From: Chamaea fasciata
Lineage: Eukaryota; Chordata; Aves; Passeriformes; Sylviidae
Assembly (NCBI GenBank): GCA_029207755.1
Contig: JARCOQ010000002.1
Span: 59,975,576-60,039,575, forward strand
DNA: 64,000 nt
Direction of reading: 5' to 3'
The position numbers and the translations under genes are program-made. Shown here one piece after another: positions 25,701 through 40,700 of this stretch (positions are counted from its first letter, which is position 1; every line of letters begins with the position of its first letter). The notes below the pieces were generated by a model. It saw only the letters and a program-made list of their open reading frames with translations. It was not told the origin of the DNA and did not search any database.

Positions 25701-28700
25701 ACCTTTTGATTCAGGAGGCCCAGTTCAGAAGGGGCAGTGGTAGTTCATAAAATGTTCCTTTTCATTTGAGCTATTTTTAAAGCAGTATTTGTTTTCTCAG
25801 TTGGTTAGCCATAGTTAAGATGGATGTATGATATAGTCCAGTCATTTAATGTTTTTTACCACAGTGGACAATATTAATTGGGTTTGCCTTTTAATTATGT
25901 TTTTAATTATAGCATCAAATGCAATATATTGCTGTATATAAAATAAATGTGCTTTTCTGTGTGGCATTTCCTTGGAGGATGTGGGGGAAGATAACAGAGG
26001 AAGGACTGTGGTTTTGTGTATGTGATCTTTGCAGTATTTTTGAATGCGAGCTATAATAGCTATGTTGCTTCAAATTTTTTGTTGTTGATTAAAAAAGAAC
26101 CCCAAATTTGCTCATAAAAAATCCACTTTTTGTCTCTGAATGCATCCCACCTCAAATTCAATTTTCCCTACAGTACTTTTGTGAGGCAGAGATGTTGTTA
26201 TCACTCTTTTATGGACGGCAGCTGTGGCAGAGGCTTTGCTTCTCCATTGTGAGCGGAGTGGGCTGCGTGCCCGTGTGAGCCGAGTGCCAGGTCCTGCTGG
26301 TGTGAGGGCTCTGCTGAGCTACCTGACAGGCAGGTGCCTAATGCTGGGTGAGGCTCAGGGCTGCCAGGGCTCACACAGCACCCTGGCCTGCAGGAACCTG
26401 GTGCTGTCTCACATGCTACTCCTAGGTACCTCCACAGACAGCTCTTTATCACGAGCACATGAAGATTTCAACGTCCTTGTTCCTGGAGTACCTTAATTTT
26501 TGGCATGTTTCTTTAATGTCTGAATACTCCAGTTCCCTGGGGAAGGTAAAATCTTCAGTCTGAAAGGCAAGTTTTTGCGTGACTTGTTGATTACTATGAG
26601 CTGGTAAATAAATTTATTTTTAAAGTAGAAAACTTTGAAAACTACAGCTATTTGTACAAAGAAAACAACATTTTTTACAAACATAGGCTCTTATCGTTTG
26701 TAAAAAACATGTTAACATTTTTTTGTGTTTAGACCTAAAGCATGACAGCTTGCTTATTGGGTTTGTGTGGCAAGGTTTTGGTAGCAGGGGGCTACAGGGG
26801 TGGCTTCTGTAAGAAGCTGCCAGAAGTTTCCCCCACATGCACAGAGCCAATGTCACCCGGCTCCAGGGCACACCCGCTGCTGGCCAAGGCCGAGCCCATC
26901 TCTGACAGTGGCAGCACCAGCATTATCAGAGTTAAACAGGGGGGAAATTACTGCGCCAGAGCAAATACCAGCCAGAGAGAGGAGTGAGAATGGGGGACAG
27001 AAACAGCTCTCTGAGGGAGATGCACATCAACACAGATGCAGGTATTCTTGATCAGCAGCCGAACTTTTAAACTTAAGATCAGTTGGGTGGGGAGTAAGAG
27101 GTATCGGGACAGGGAGTTTAGCATCGGCAGGCAAAGGGAGGAAGGGGTTGAAGCAGGGACACTCCTTCCTGGAAGATTGTGACTGAGATTTTTAAAGTGT
27201 ATTATTTGATTTATGAAAAAGGTTTTTCTTGGTGTCTGGGAGTTTTGCTTATTTGTTGTTGGAATTCCCTCTGTGGTGTATTAGTTAAGTTTTTAGGAAG
27301 TTTTTCTCTATACGTTGAGCCTTTCAGATGTGACTGCTCCTATGCTCGGTGTGTCTTGGCTTTATGGATTGATAAATCTTCATGAGTGCTGCATCTGTGG
27401 GTAAAACTGGGATACTTTGCTTTGCCATAGCATGATGTTATCATCTACTTAGCAGAAGGAGATGAATATTAGTATACAGCTGCATATCTCCAGCAATGCC
27501 AAGCTGTTGAAGTATGCTGGAAATGAATTTGCATTTAGTTTATACTGTTGCTGCTCTAGTAAGATGAGATTCAAAACAGACCTTTGCTCTAACACAGCTT
27601 GGACTAACAAGTGAGCATTTTTCTTCATGGGTTGCAACAGGGCCGGTTAGAACTGGCATATTTCATAAATCTTGTTTTAAAAGCTTGACAAGTGTATTTA
27701 AGAAGCTTGTGAAACCTCTGTACTTCCAGTTAAAAGCAGGCACCTCCTGGAAGTTTGCAGGGACTAGGATTGGGGGAATGGTGCTGAATTGCCTAACAAG
27801 CTTAGTGTTTGTACAAGCTAAAGTATTTTTATTGCAGAAATATATTGCTTTGTTCAATGAAGGAAAGGAATCGATTTACTCTTTGTAGTTAAGGGTGGTT
27901 GTAGCTGCTTGAACTACCTGCAAGCTGCTCTTTTGATGGCAAAAGCATACCACGTCTCTATAGAAAGGATTGTGACATCCACTGAGAGGTTCCAGATAAT
28001 TTTTGCCCTGAATTTCACTACTACAGATAGACAGTTTCCTTTTTTTTTTTTCCCCCCTGGGAAAGATATATTCATTCTTCTCTATTGTACTGGTACAGTC
28101 ACCTGAATTAGTCATAGCAAAAATTTTGCTGTAAGATGCTGCCAGCAGCTACTTGGCTGCCATCCCACAACAAGAACAGACCGCATCCAAGTTCTGATGC
28201 CAAATCATGTGTAGGTTAACCTTTGTAACCCATCTCAAATCAACACGTGCTGTCTCTGGGGAATAAATCTGGTCTATTTATAGGAATACTCTGCCTGTAT
28301 TTGATAGCTTGCATGCAAACTATGCAATTAAAGCCTCTAGCAGTTGTTGCTGAGAGGCTTCCCCACTGTGAGGCAATGTCTGTGAGAAACTACCCTTGTA
28401 GAAAGTAAATCCTTTTTTCACCTTAAGATTCCGCATGATTGAGTCATTGAATATGGAAGTGTCGGTAAGGTGTCTGTCGCTGAAACAGTGTCATGTGCAA
28501 GAACAAGTTACTGTTCCTGTCTGTTCACTTTCAGCTGCCATGTGACATGAGTGCTAATACCTACCTACGTGAAAGATGTTGTGACCTGTGATCTGCGACA
28601 TCGTGCAAGGAGAGGACTGTAAACACTGGCACTGTCAGCTGACATCAGGTGCCGCACTTGAATGTCAGCACTTAGCGCAGAGTAAAGCTCCAGCCCTTAG

Positions 28701-31700
28701 CAATTAGCACAGAGGGAAAGTTTAAATCACCGGCGTTCTCCAAAATCTTGAACAGTAGGGCAAATCTTTTGAGGCGAAGCTTGGTGAATATTTTGTGTTG
28801 TGATTTTGTTGTGGGTTTTTTTTTTTTTTCCTTTCTGTAAACTTATATTAATTAGGGGTGAGAAATAGGCTTTGCTTTCCAGAAGATAATTATGTCCCCT
28901 TATTTTAAAGAAGCATCACAGGGAACAGGTTAAGACAGGGGTCTTAGTCTATGAAGTACTCTTCCTTTCTCATTTTGTGTCTTTGTTCTATTCATCTGCA
29001 TTATCTCCGCCCAGGATAAGGTTAAAATTATGTGCCTGTAGTTGGGTAACAAGATTACTTCCAAAATGCCTGCTTTTTACTTTATGTAAAATTGAATGAT
29101 TCACACTTCACACTTCTGTAAATGTGGCAGCAGAAGAACACTGTGTGAAAAGATTAGTGGGATTCAGCTATTGTTACTGCTCCTTTGGTTTTTTTCCCTG
29201 TAAAAATGAGAATCTTAAAACACTCAGACTAACATAGTGTTCTGTAACAGTTTAATAATTTTCAGTGTTTTTATAGACAAACATAATAGGATAACAAGCA
29301 ACCACAAACCAAAATTTAAGAAACAAGGCATGGCAAGTTTTGACAAGGTAAAAACCAATGCTGTCTTGTTTATTTAATGAAGCTTTGGGGTATTTTTTTT
29401 AGGTACTTAAGAGAAAATGTAGTTTATATACAGCAGACACAGTTGCTTGTGAGATGGGAGATTACTTACAGTATGAGACAACGTCTAACCTGAAGGGTAG
29501 CAAGTGCTTCAGCAGCAAGTCTTTGGAATTTAAAATTAACTTTGAAAAGGGTCTGGAATAGAAGAGGAACAAATGTATTTCAGTAGCCTTAATGCAGATT
29601 TTTTTTGTAGGTGTAGGTAGGAGTAGTCAGTGGCATATCATGAGAAGCAGTTCTGCAGGAAAATATTTTGAGGGTTCTTTTTTAATATTTTGTTACATAT
29701 CTAGAAAGTATGGTGCAGTGTCATACTGTTGAATGGGGTATAAAAAGAAGCTGTCCTGGTCGTTAATTATGGTGTTTGTAAGATACCTGAAAACGGTCTT
29801 TCAGCTTGGTCAGTGCTGTAAGGCATTAGCTGGTCCAGTTGGTGAGTTGGTGTCCAGTTTGGGTACAGCACTGCAGGAAAGCTGTGTGGGCAGGGAGAAG
29901 GGGAGAAAAAGAAGTCTAAGTAAAGAACTAGAAAACAACATGACCTTCTAGGGAAAGGCTAAAAGATATGGGTCGTTTAAGTGAAAAAGAGAAGCCTAAG
30001 AAATTCACGTCTTTAAATATTGAAAAACTATGATCTCTTCGTATAGATGTCTGTAATACTTGAAGGACAGTCATGCTTGAGGTGTGGTCCAGGCATGTAC
30101 ACCTCATTTCTGCACCTAATTCTGCACCATCTTCTACAAAGTACCTTTGGATAAATTTATTCTGCTTGTATAATTATTATGTGTGCAATTCTGAAAATAA
30201 AAACAGCGTTAAGTAGATCAATTGCTAAATGACTTAAAGGCTAGAACATAAATTCTGTATCTAAGAGTGTAATAACACTGCAGTGACATGGAGAATGATC
30301 TTCTTCCAGGGAAATATATTTATGTTGTGGATCTTTTCTATGAGAATATTGTGAACTACCCACTTGAAAGCTGTCAGGTCATATCTTGGTCATAAAGCCC
30401 TGGTATCTTACATGCCTTCTTGCATATATTTATGTAAGATCAGATTCTTTTTTTTTTTTTTTTTTTTTTTTTTCCTGCAGTGTTGCAGTTTAAGAGTAAG
30501 AACTGTGTAGACCCATGGGGAAGAAGAAGATAGGAAAGGGAAAGAAATAGAAATGAAAAACAGTGATTAACTCATGGATATGTTTATGTTGGAGCTGCTT
30601 TTCCTTTGTCTGAATTTTGATTTGATTAATGGAATTTACTCTTTCCTGCCATGCTTTTATGTTTCAAATTTTTAAATGTTTCCTTTTGTTTTGGCAGAGA
30701 ACTAATTGTTGTCTTATGGTAGACTTGGCTTTTCTATGCAGTGGAATGCCAGAAGCATCACAGCCTCACTTTGTACCTTGTAATAATAATTTAGCATAAA
30801 CACTATAATTGCTGTATTTACCTTCATTTTATAAGCTGGAAAAACATAGTTATAAATTACATGAATTCAGAAGGCAGTAACATCAGCTTGAGTGCATGAG
30901 GAAAAGAGAAACAGTACTAAATTCATTAGAAAATGAAATAACCAAGGTGGTTCTGGGACTATGTATTGGCAAATTTGCGCTTATGAAGAGGCAACCCAGA
31001 ATCTGACAGTAAGATAATGACTTAATTGTGTAGTTTTATGCCCAATGAAGAGGGTTTTTTGATAATTTTTATGTCATCAGGCTACTGCTGGTAATAGTTA
31101 ATTAATCAGTAGCCTTACTATCATTTTTCTCTGTATCCTAATTCTAATCTTGCCTTTTTTTGCGCCTATCTTGGGTAAGAGAATGGTGTCTGTGGATGAC
31201 AGACTTGTATGTGGTCAAGTTTTTCAGTTCTGACATCTGATTGGAGACATCAGAGATGGTGATGTTCGGGGTGTATCATCCAACTGCAGGCTTCTATCAT
31301 TTGGTTAATTAAGTGGTAGTGGGAACTTAACTTGGGATGACTGATGGTGTTGGTAGACTGCAATGAGCTGCTGTGCTCCTGCCAGGGACGGAGCAAAGTC
31401 ACCTTAAAAGATCCAGCCAACTGAAATCTCCACCTATCAATTGCAAGATCGCATTCAGATTCTTAAAAGTGGTTTTTGTAACACTTAGAACTTGTAATTG
31501 AGACTCTTGGGGAAGAACAGAATAAATCAATATTGGTAACAGAAAGACTCAATTTCCTACAAATATCTATGTGATAATTTCTTACAGATCTGGGTTGGTG
31601 TCGGAGGCATTACTGATTCTCAACGCCTTCCCAATTCATTCATTAGTTGATGTTGTACACTAAATCACCACTTCATTGTTTCTGTTGTGTGTGCTGAGAG

Positions 31701-34700
31701 CTGGTCTTAGTTAATTCTTATCTGGCTTTTTGTAAGAAGCTGAGGACTCTCATCTGTGCTATAGTCGGCTTGGTTACACAGAGGCCACACAGGTGTTAGT
31801 GAGCTGTGACATTACACTAGGAAAGAATTGTAACATTTGAAAGCCTATGCATTGAACCTCTGCTGAAGCAGCAGTGCAAACAGCAACACTTCATGCTCTC
31901 AGAAGGATGGAAAGCCTACCACACAGAGTGTTAAGTGTATTCTGAACTGCAATTTGGTATCTTTGTCTCTCTTTTCCAGTATTAGCAACAAACTTTACAT
32001 TTCTCTTGTAATTAAATGTAGAATGTGTGTGTTAATGAGGTGATTTGCTAAAGGATTGCAAATTCAATTTATAGAAGCTCAACAGCTTTTGACCTAAGGT
32101 ATGAAAAAGCATACAAACAAAATGCTGACCTGAAGAGCTGACAACGTAATCTATGAAATTGTGCTGTACTTCCAGTTGATTTTAAACCGGTGGAAATAAA
32201 AATAAATGTAGGTATATAAAACCAGCATGGAAGCAAGCACAAAGTTCGTTAACCAAGGGCAACATAACTTAAGATGTTTTAAAACTAAGCCTATGTTTCT
32301 GCATCTTAAAATGTAATATGTTAATATGCAATATGTTCAAGAGTTGCAAATTGCATTGAGTTCTTGAAACAACAAAATTTTATTCTAAGAAATCTCTGAA
32401 AGTTGTCCTAATTAAAGCTTGTGCTCCAAGAGGGACTCTGGATTAGATCAGCTGTAGCTTTGCTTAGCTGTATCTTGGAGAAAGTCTGTGGATGGAGGTT
32501 CTGCAACTAGGCAGGAGAATCTGTGCTGCACAGTGTGACCTGTGGTGGAAGTCTCTATTAAAAATTAAGCAACTTGAAATTTTATAACAGAAAGTTACAT
32601 GCAGCAACACTGTTATTTAGTAATTATTTGATTTGCTTTGTTTTGTAATGTTGTGTCTTGTATTATTTTTAAAACAGATCCTAGTATTCATTGTGATTTG
32701 GACTACTACTGAGCCATGACTTACTGTCCAGAATGTCTACATATTTTTCATTAATGAAAACTAAATTAGAGCTCAGGACTGTGCACATTGATGGTGGTTT
32801 GTTCTTTTCATTGTGCAGTGCTTTGTGTTTATTGATGTTGAAATTCACCTGACAGCTTATCCTGTGGTCACAGAATGCAGTAAGTTGTAGATTTTGGTGT
32901 CGTCTAGAACTGTATAATCATCACCAATTACCACCTTGCTATCCCATCCTTTGCCTTAAAATCTGTGGTATTGTGTGCAGACCAGAGGAAAATATCCAGT
33001 GTTAACTAATCCTCTAGAAGAGAGACCACTGTGTTCATACCCTTCCTTTCCCATGTTTTAGTATGTGAGAAAGGATTCTTCTTTCTTCTTTCTTCTCGTG
33101 CCTTAATTCATTTTAAGAAACTTTGGTAAAGGGTCTTGCCGAAGCTATTTCTACAAGTCTTTCTACCCTCTCCTCCTTGCATCCTTCTGCTCTCCACTCG
33201 CTCTCTTCATCTTTCAGAGAAGTCTAATAGCTGTAGGAATAGCTTCATCTTCTGCCAGAAATATTGTCTTCCCCCTAAAGCTCACAAGGTTCTCATGAGG
33301 CTACCAATTCTACTCTTTGTTATACCTTATATGAGTTTGTTCAAATGGGTCTATGTAAATCCTAGGATTTCATGTGATCACCATGTCTGATGTTTCATTG
33401 TTTTCCATTCTTCTGGTAGAGGTGTTCATTTAAAACATGTCAGCAGTTCTGGATTTTTGCTCCTGTAGAGCTTGCTGATCACAGTGGGGTTTGCTGTCAT
33501 TGCTGTATATATTCTAAGGCCTTTTATATTGCAATATCAATTTGAGAAACTTGCTTAGATATGTATTTGAACAAGAACTTTAGTTTGGAGAACTTCCAGC
33601 TCTCTGTAGAGATTTAGTTTAGAAAGAATAAAAAACAAAAACAAAACAACCCAAAACAAACAAAAACCCAAAGAAAACCAACTTACATAGTATAACTTTT
33701 TTTTAATCAATCCTTTTGACACTCATTCATTTGTCATCCTTCTCACCTGTCAGGATTCTTCTATCTGCTTTGAAATGTCTTTATTATTAGTTTTTATCAA
33801 ATTAATCCTCCAGAATATCTTGTTCAGGCTTTCTTTTAACTTCTTTTTTTGTTTGGTTGATATAATTAATCTCCCTTTTTCCTTTGGAGAATGTCCTTTA
33901 GTATTTTGGTTTTAAATATGAAATTCATTACCTCTTTACTGTTTTGTCTAAGCCATCAGTAATAATGGCCTTTGAATAAAGTTCTCTGGGAAGTCACAAG
34001 AACCTGAAACCATGTTTATTTCATCATGAAATAATAATTCCTTGCTGTTTAAATTTTTTTTTTTTTTTGCTATTATCAAAGTTTCTGATTTGTCCTGGGC
34101 TTGTGATGATTTTCTTGAACTTGTTTAACCAACTCATTCACTCAAAGATTCTGTATGTAACTATATGGTGAAGTGAGAGCTATATGCCTTTTTAATCTTC
34201 ACTGTAAAAAGAGTGTGTAGCCACTGAAGCAGAATAGTGATCTCAGTTTGACTCAGGTGCTTCCTGTCTTACACACATGGTGGTGAAATAAGGAACTCCT
34301 CTGCCTGTGTTCTGATGTGATTGATGATTATGGCTGCTTTATGGAACTTGGTTGGTTACTTCCAGCAGAGAAAGTTATGCTCTGTGTCTGCTGTGTTAAT
34401 GCAGGGCTCAAGAAGTGGAAATAAAGTAATGAGTGAGATGGGCAAAAGTTCCTTCTAGACTGATGCTAAGCAGCTGGTGATTTCATCTTTTATTTGGGGG
34501 AAGTTCTGTTTGCTCTCTTCCTTTTAATCTCCTTCGTTCCCCACTTCCTAACTAGTGCTTTGAATTTTGCCATTTTTAATATGAAAAATTTATCCTTTGT
34601 CAGACACATTTTGAATGTAAATTACCTGTCAGAGTGTTTAATCAGTAGCTTTTGCAATTGTTTTAAGGTGGAAAATTTAATGGCTTTTTACTTATGTAGT

Positions 34701-37700
34701 AGTTACCTTTGCATATACTCACAGTGCTGCTAGTGCAATTTAAAACTGTATCACAAATAAGACCTAAAATTGCAACAGTACAGCTTTTAAAAACCTATCA
34801 CGTGTAGATTTGAGATCTTAATTTGTAGCTTTTTTCCTGACCTTCAGTGATTTCTCACCCTGTTTAGAGATGCCAATGAAGAGGTGAACATTACATCACT
34901 CACTGAAGTCCATCTAATTTGAGCTTTTTGAAAGCATTGGGGAGGAAATTCATTGTCTGTGCAGCCCTTTCAGGGAGTGCCCTGCTTAGTAGTTTGCTTT
35001 CAGTTCAAGACAGGCTTTTCCGCGTGCCTTTCTCCCTGGCCGATTTGTCTGCTTGTGGAAGAACTGTGTATGTCCTGAAACCAGCTTCTTGTAGACCTGT
35101 GTGATGAGACATTCTCCAGTTTCTAGGATTTTTGACTCTGGGTCAGGGCTTTGCAAGTGATTCTTTTGAATTCTTCTGCTGGGTACTGAAATTACAAAGG
35201 AAGGTTGATTCTGGTTTTTAGTTTTGTGTACAGAGCTTAGGTAAAGCACTTGGTAAATGATGTATATTGCATTTGGGAAAGAGCAAGTGGAGTGTGTCAG
35301 GTTTTTGATGGTGATGTTATTAGAGATGTGTAGTGTGGTTGTAAAGGTAAACAAACTTTAAGTTTTGTTCAAGAACCAGGACTTTCCTGTTTTATGTTGT
35401 GAAATACTTGTTAAAGATGTGCTGCTAGTCTCATACTCTTAAGTATTCCCAGCAGTAGGAATTTTATAGAAGAAAATAGACTTAAAAAAGAGCACACATC
35501 ACAGTATGTATCACACTATGGGAGGTGCGACTGTAAAGACTTCACTAATGCAGCTGTTAAAATGTCTTAAAATTCGTGTTCTGTGTGCAAGAAGTTGGTG
35601 AAGAGTATGCTGAAAACTTGCTTCTGATACTTCATGTTTGGAACAGAGTAATTTCAGAGAGGCTGGGGAGGAGCCTCAAAATAATACAAGTTCTAGTAAT
35701 TAAAAAGAGAAGCGTGGTGTGTGGGTCTGGAGAGGTGTGGGAATGGCTGACTGTCAGGCTAACCCCATAACAGACTTACAGTTCTCCTTGCATGTCAGAC
35801 ATATTAAAGATTAATTCTAAAACTATCACTGTTTACTCCAGTTTTTGTATGACAGTAGTCCTCGTCCTTTGGAAATGGATAAGAGGCTGGTTTGCTAAAG
35901 GTGACTAAAAATCATAGCATTGTAGAAATACGGCTTAGAAGACCATGAGGGATTGCGGGGGTGCCCTCAGCCTCTGACGCCCAGCAGAAACCTCCTTACC
36001 GCCAAATCCTGTGTCAGGACTTACTGACCCAGGGTTAAGGCAGCTCTCCTCTCCGGTGTTACTGTAGGAGAGATGGAAAAAGCTCCTTGTTAGGGAGAGC
36101 AATTCCATGTGAGCTCTTTTCCTCTCTAGAGTTGGTCGGATGAGGGAAGGAAGTGGCTCCACATCAACATGGCTGAGGAGCAGGAGGTTCCTGAAGGAGA
36201 AGCACAGTGGGTGCATGCGTTGGGTCTCACTGTCAGCTGCTGGACTGCTGTTGCTTATGCAGTGAAATATTTGTAGCGCTTGATATTGCGTATGTTTAGG
36301 ATGTAGTAGTGCTCCTAAATTATTGGTCTTTATCCCATTCTTACTGAAAGATTCAGGTAGAAGTAGGCCAGGAAGAAGCTAATGCATTGGTGTTTTAAGT
36401 ACTGCACTTTCCGGTTGTGTTTTCATTTTGTTTTTTTCTCCTTTTCCTTGGCAATGAGCATTTGCTGTGCTTTCCTTAGGTCAGGATTTTACTAGCAAAA
36501 TAGATTTTAGTGCTAATTAACTTGGATTTGCCTTCTCACATTAAAAAAGAAGGTGGGGGCAGTAATGACAGTCATCCTGCTTTTATTATGTAACACAAAT
36601 AAAAACCCAACCTTTTTTGTTCTAAAAATAAATTGACTTTTTTTGTTCATGTTTTTATTGAAAGTCAAGTGTCATAGCCATCTGAGAGAGGGTTAGGCCT
36701 TAAGTTTTGTCAGCTGAACATCTGAGAACATGAGCTTGTGAATGTATATTTTATGAGTTCCTTTCTGGGGTTTCAGCTTGGCTTGAGTTGGAGACTGCAC
36801 TTAAGGAAGTGGTATATTCCCAGGAGTGAAAAATTAGGTAGCTGAGATGCAAGTTTAACTGCCTGGGGAACCTAGATGATGTAGTGGCTGTGCACCAGTT
36901 TTAGAAATGTCAGTAATATTTTAAAGATAGACTTAAATACCTTGATGTCTCTTCATCTAAATGCTTACTGAATTGTAGCCAAAATTCTGTATTTCTCAGT
37001 GTGCTTTCTGGATTATTCAAATTTAAGTGCACTTAAAACTTAGTGGATTTTTAATAGTGATACAATATAGTCCATTCTGTTATTTTAACAGTTTGGGTTT
37101 GCATCCTTAAGGAGTGAAATAAGGAAATGGTTTAGATTAAGTTCCTGTAAGGCAATTATAAAAGTAGTTTGACTGTACTAGGAAGAATGGCTACGGATGG
37201 TTCACCGTCAAAACCTGAGGCTACATGAAAACATCTTCTAGGTCATGCTTTTGATTTGATACTGTCATTAAAAACCTGGATGAAGCACTAAGCTCAAACA
37301 TGAGATAAAGGTCCTTACAACTGCAAAGCTGTGAGTGCTCAGGTCAGAGTTCAGAGTGTTGTTAACAAATTGAGAAAGTGATAGGAAAACAAAATTACGG
37401 TTTATAGCAATAATCATTGGTGTATGTGCAAAGTACAGAGCAAGATATACCAAATGTACACGACAAGAACAAGATCTAGAGTAAATCTTTAAATGCAATT
37501 GCAAAACAAAAAGGCATTTCTTGGTGTGAGAATATTAATAGTAACATTACCAAGAATGCCACTTGAATCTAGGTTTTTCATTCCATGCAGGTGTTTACCT
37601 CGTGGATAAAGGAACAATTGACCCTAATTTTGCCCATTTAGTTCTTTAAACTAAATAAAATCTCAGCAGCTGAAGGGAAGAACAGTGTCAGTTGCTTCCC

Positions 37701-40700
37701 AGTAATAGTTATGCAGGTTAAAAGACACAGAAAAACTTTTTTGAAAATCTGATTTTTGTATTTGGATAATGTCTTAAAATGTGGTTTGTTTTTTCTTTTT
37801 TAAACAACTGTAGTGGATAGCCCCTCAGTGGAAATTTCTACAATTTTATGTAATTCCTTTACACAACTGAAATTCGGCAAAACGTTTTGAAGCCCTATTA
37901 AGAGAACTCCTAAGTTTTTAAAATAGCTGGTAGATGGAGTTTCTCTGTTATGGAACAACACTGACACCCAGTGGTGCTCTTTTACTACTGCGGTCTTTTA
38001 AGATGCTCTTCGCTTAATTGCTTCGTGTGTTCTATCTTCTATTGAGGTGTTATCAAGAAAAATCTGAAAACTTTCTGCGATTTTTTTTAATATCCTTTGA
38101 AAACCTTACTGTTCTATGGCACAATTTTATAAATCTGCATCTGTAGCGAAGATATGTAAGGAACATTCTGATTTTTGCATAAACACAGTGAAAATAGCGA
38201 TATAAAACTCAAACGTTGCTTTGTGTGGTTGCCACTGAATTAGAAGTGGTAGTGCAGTTTGTGTTTGATGTTAATATCACAGTGATTCTGGAAGAGTTTG
38301 GAATCTGAAATGGAAAAATTTTATACAACATAGTTATTAATATTGATTTTCCTGATTTACTTCTTTCCTTAAAGCTTCTCCTTAATAAGATGTTAATTCT
38401 AGAGGTGGTAGAAGAAAATTACTGAGGATTTAAAGAAAAATGATGTGATAGAAAAAGGATGGAAGATTAAAGATTTGTTTGTGCATGAACTGCTAATTAT
38501 AAAGAGAGAAAACATGCTTTTCAAGAAAGCTGCTCATGAAAAATAATTATTATTAGGTGAGTTGTTTACCTGGGCGATTTAATTATAGAATGAGGTTCTC
38601 ATTTAAAACCTTTTTCTGTGTGTGTGTGTCTATACACGTGTGTGTTTGTCTGCAGATGAAGTGTTTAATCCAGCAGTGTAGAGCAGACAAAAAATGCCTC
38701 TTGCTTTGATACCGCCAATTTCCTCAGTGTTTCAGACATAGGCAGTAGAGTAGTAGTACAGAAATCTGTTCAGGCCACATCAGGTGTAATTTGTTCTTTA
38801 TGAAGTAAAGCACAACATAAAGCAAGATAAGTAGAGGCATAGTGAAGATCTCTACTATGGTTATATCTCATAGCAGTGGGAAATGCTGAAAAGGAGAATG
38901 CACACCTATAATGTACAAAAGTGGGTTATTAAATTGATGTTATACTTGATATGAAGGAAGATTGGGAAAACAGCTCTGCCTGTCACTGATGTAATACGTT
39001 TTTTTGTGTATTACAAGGGAAGAATTACTGAAACCTGTTTTTCATAGAAGCTTGTTAAGAACGTTTTGACAGGAAAATTGCAGATTTGGATTTATATGTG
39101 TATGGTTCATGTAGAAAATGCTGATTCATTACTAATGGTTTTGTTTTAATGTCTCATTTGAAAGTGGCAAAGCAGGTACTTTCTAGATGTTTTTTTCTGA
39201 CAAAAGCTGTTGCTAAGAGGCTTGTACTACTTCATGTCTCAGATGAATGGAGCTGGAGTGGGGGGAGGAATAGGTGAGATATCCCTCAGGTTTCAGCAAG
39301 TATAATGCAAAAGAGTTGCACTAGAAACATTTATTTTCCTTTCTCTTCTGATCTCCTTCCTCTCGAGAATGCTTCACAAATAACCATCTCAACCATTTGT
39401 GGAAGCTTTATGCCCATTTGGTTGTAAACTGTGTTTTTCTTTTCTTCTAATTTATATTAATGTTCCAAGGCCACAGAATGAATCCCTGTGTAACTCCTGC
39501 AGCACTACTTACTAAAATTCCCTTGAAATCAATGTAGTTTTTTTCATAACTTCAATATGTAGCTTTTAAGATTGTTTTAAAATGTGTAAGAAAGTAATGT
39601 AGTGAGTACTTTATTTCTTGGAAACTAAAGGTACTTTTAGTGTATCTTAGTCTGGTTGCCAGTGCTCATAGTGGGAGGTTATGTCATGGGGTGTGTGTTG
39701 TTGGGGGTTTTTTGGTGTCATTATAAGATCAGTGGTCAGCCACTGGCTTGCTTTGGACTTGGAGAGTTTTGTGGAGCTTGGCTGCTGCTCACTCTATGCT
39801 TCTCACCCATTTGTTTTACCTTTTATTTATTTGCTGTTTCACATTAAGTAAAAGAGCTTAATTCTGACATGTTTGTTTACAGAAGGAAAAAAGGGAAGTT
39901 TGTTGATTGTGGCAGCAGCATTTCTGCACCAGGTTATTCCCAGTGTCTCCTTGATTTATGAAGGAAAGTTGGGGGAGACAGCTTAAAATAGAGGTGTGGA
40001 GAGCAAGAATTGACAGATGCTACTTGTTCAGCACAGCCGGGTAGATCTTGGGAACTGGGGGATTCATGTGCACTTCCAGCAGTCTGATCTGGTTCATGGG
40101 TGGTTTGGGATTGCTTCCTACAACTTGGCAATAGGAAATGTGTTAGATTAATGTAATAGGATCACACTGCAGGTCACCTTTTGTTATCTAAGGTCGTGGC
40201 ATTTTGCAAAATGGGCAGAACAGGTAATGCAGATGATGTGAGCCACATGAGTGACTAGAATAAAGACACAGGGCTACAGGGTTGTTCTCTTTGACTCCAG
40301 AGCAGGTTTTTTGTGTCTTTAGTTTTGTTCGGGGTCAGATTTTTTTTTTTTTTTCCTTCCTTGATCTAATACAGAGAACAAAGAATTGAGTGGCCTTATG
40401 CTGTAAAGGTCCTACCTTCAGCATATTACATGCCCTCATTAAGAGCAGATAGAGAAAGGGACTCCGACTTGTTCAGTCTGGAAAAAAGCTCAGAGTTAAT
40501 AATCCTTATCTTGTGGGGGGAAGGGTTATGCCATCTCAAGAGGTAGTTTTGTCTATTGTAGCTCCCTTTTCACACTTGAGCAGGGTAGATGTATTTTTTT
40601 CTGTATAAATGCAATTATTTTAAAATAAATTTCATAAAAATACTTCTTTTTTATTTTCTTAAATAATTTGTAGCAGGGCTGTAGCAGGAAATACTCAAAG

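Noticed and set aside
28440..28740. GC-richer block with gcagctgacatcaggtg-like repeats
   Set aside because: No tandem structure, frame or known element could be supported.
30448..30480. T26 followed by CCTGCAG as a splice acceptor
   Set aside because: Excellent acceptor shape, but the downstream sequence has no coding frame of note or donor. Poly-T tracts of this kind recur across the intron.
35911..36220. aatcatagcattgtagaaat followed by GC-richer DNA, considered as another CR1 3' end
   Set aside because: Only the first 20 bases resemble a CR1 tail. The following sequence does not follow CR1 order.
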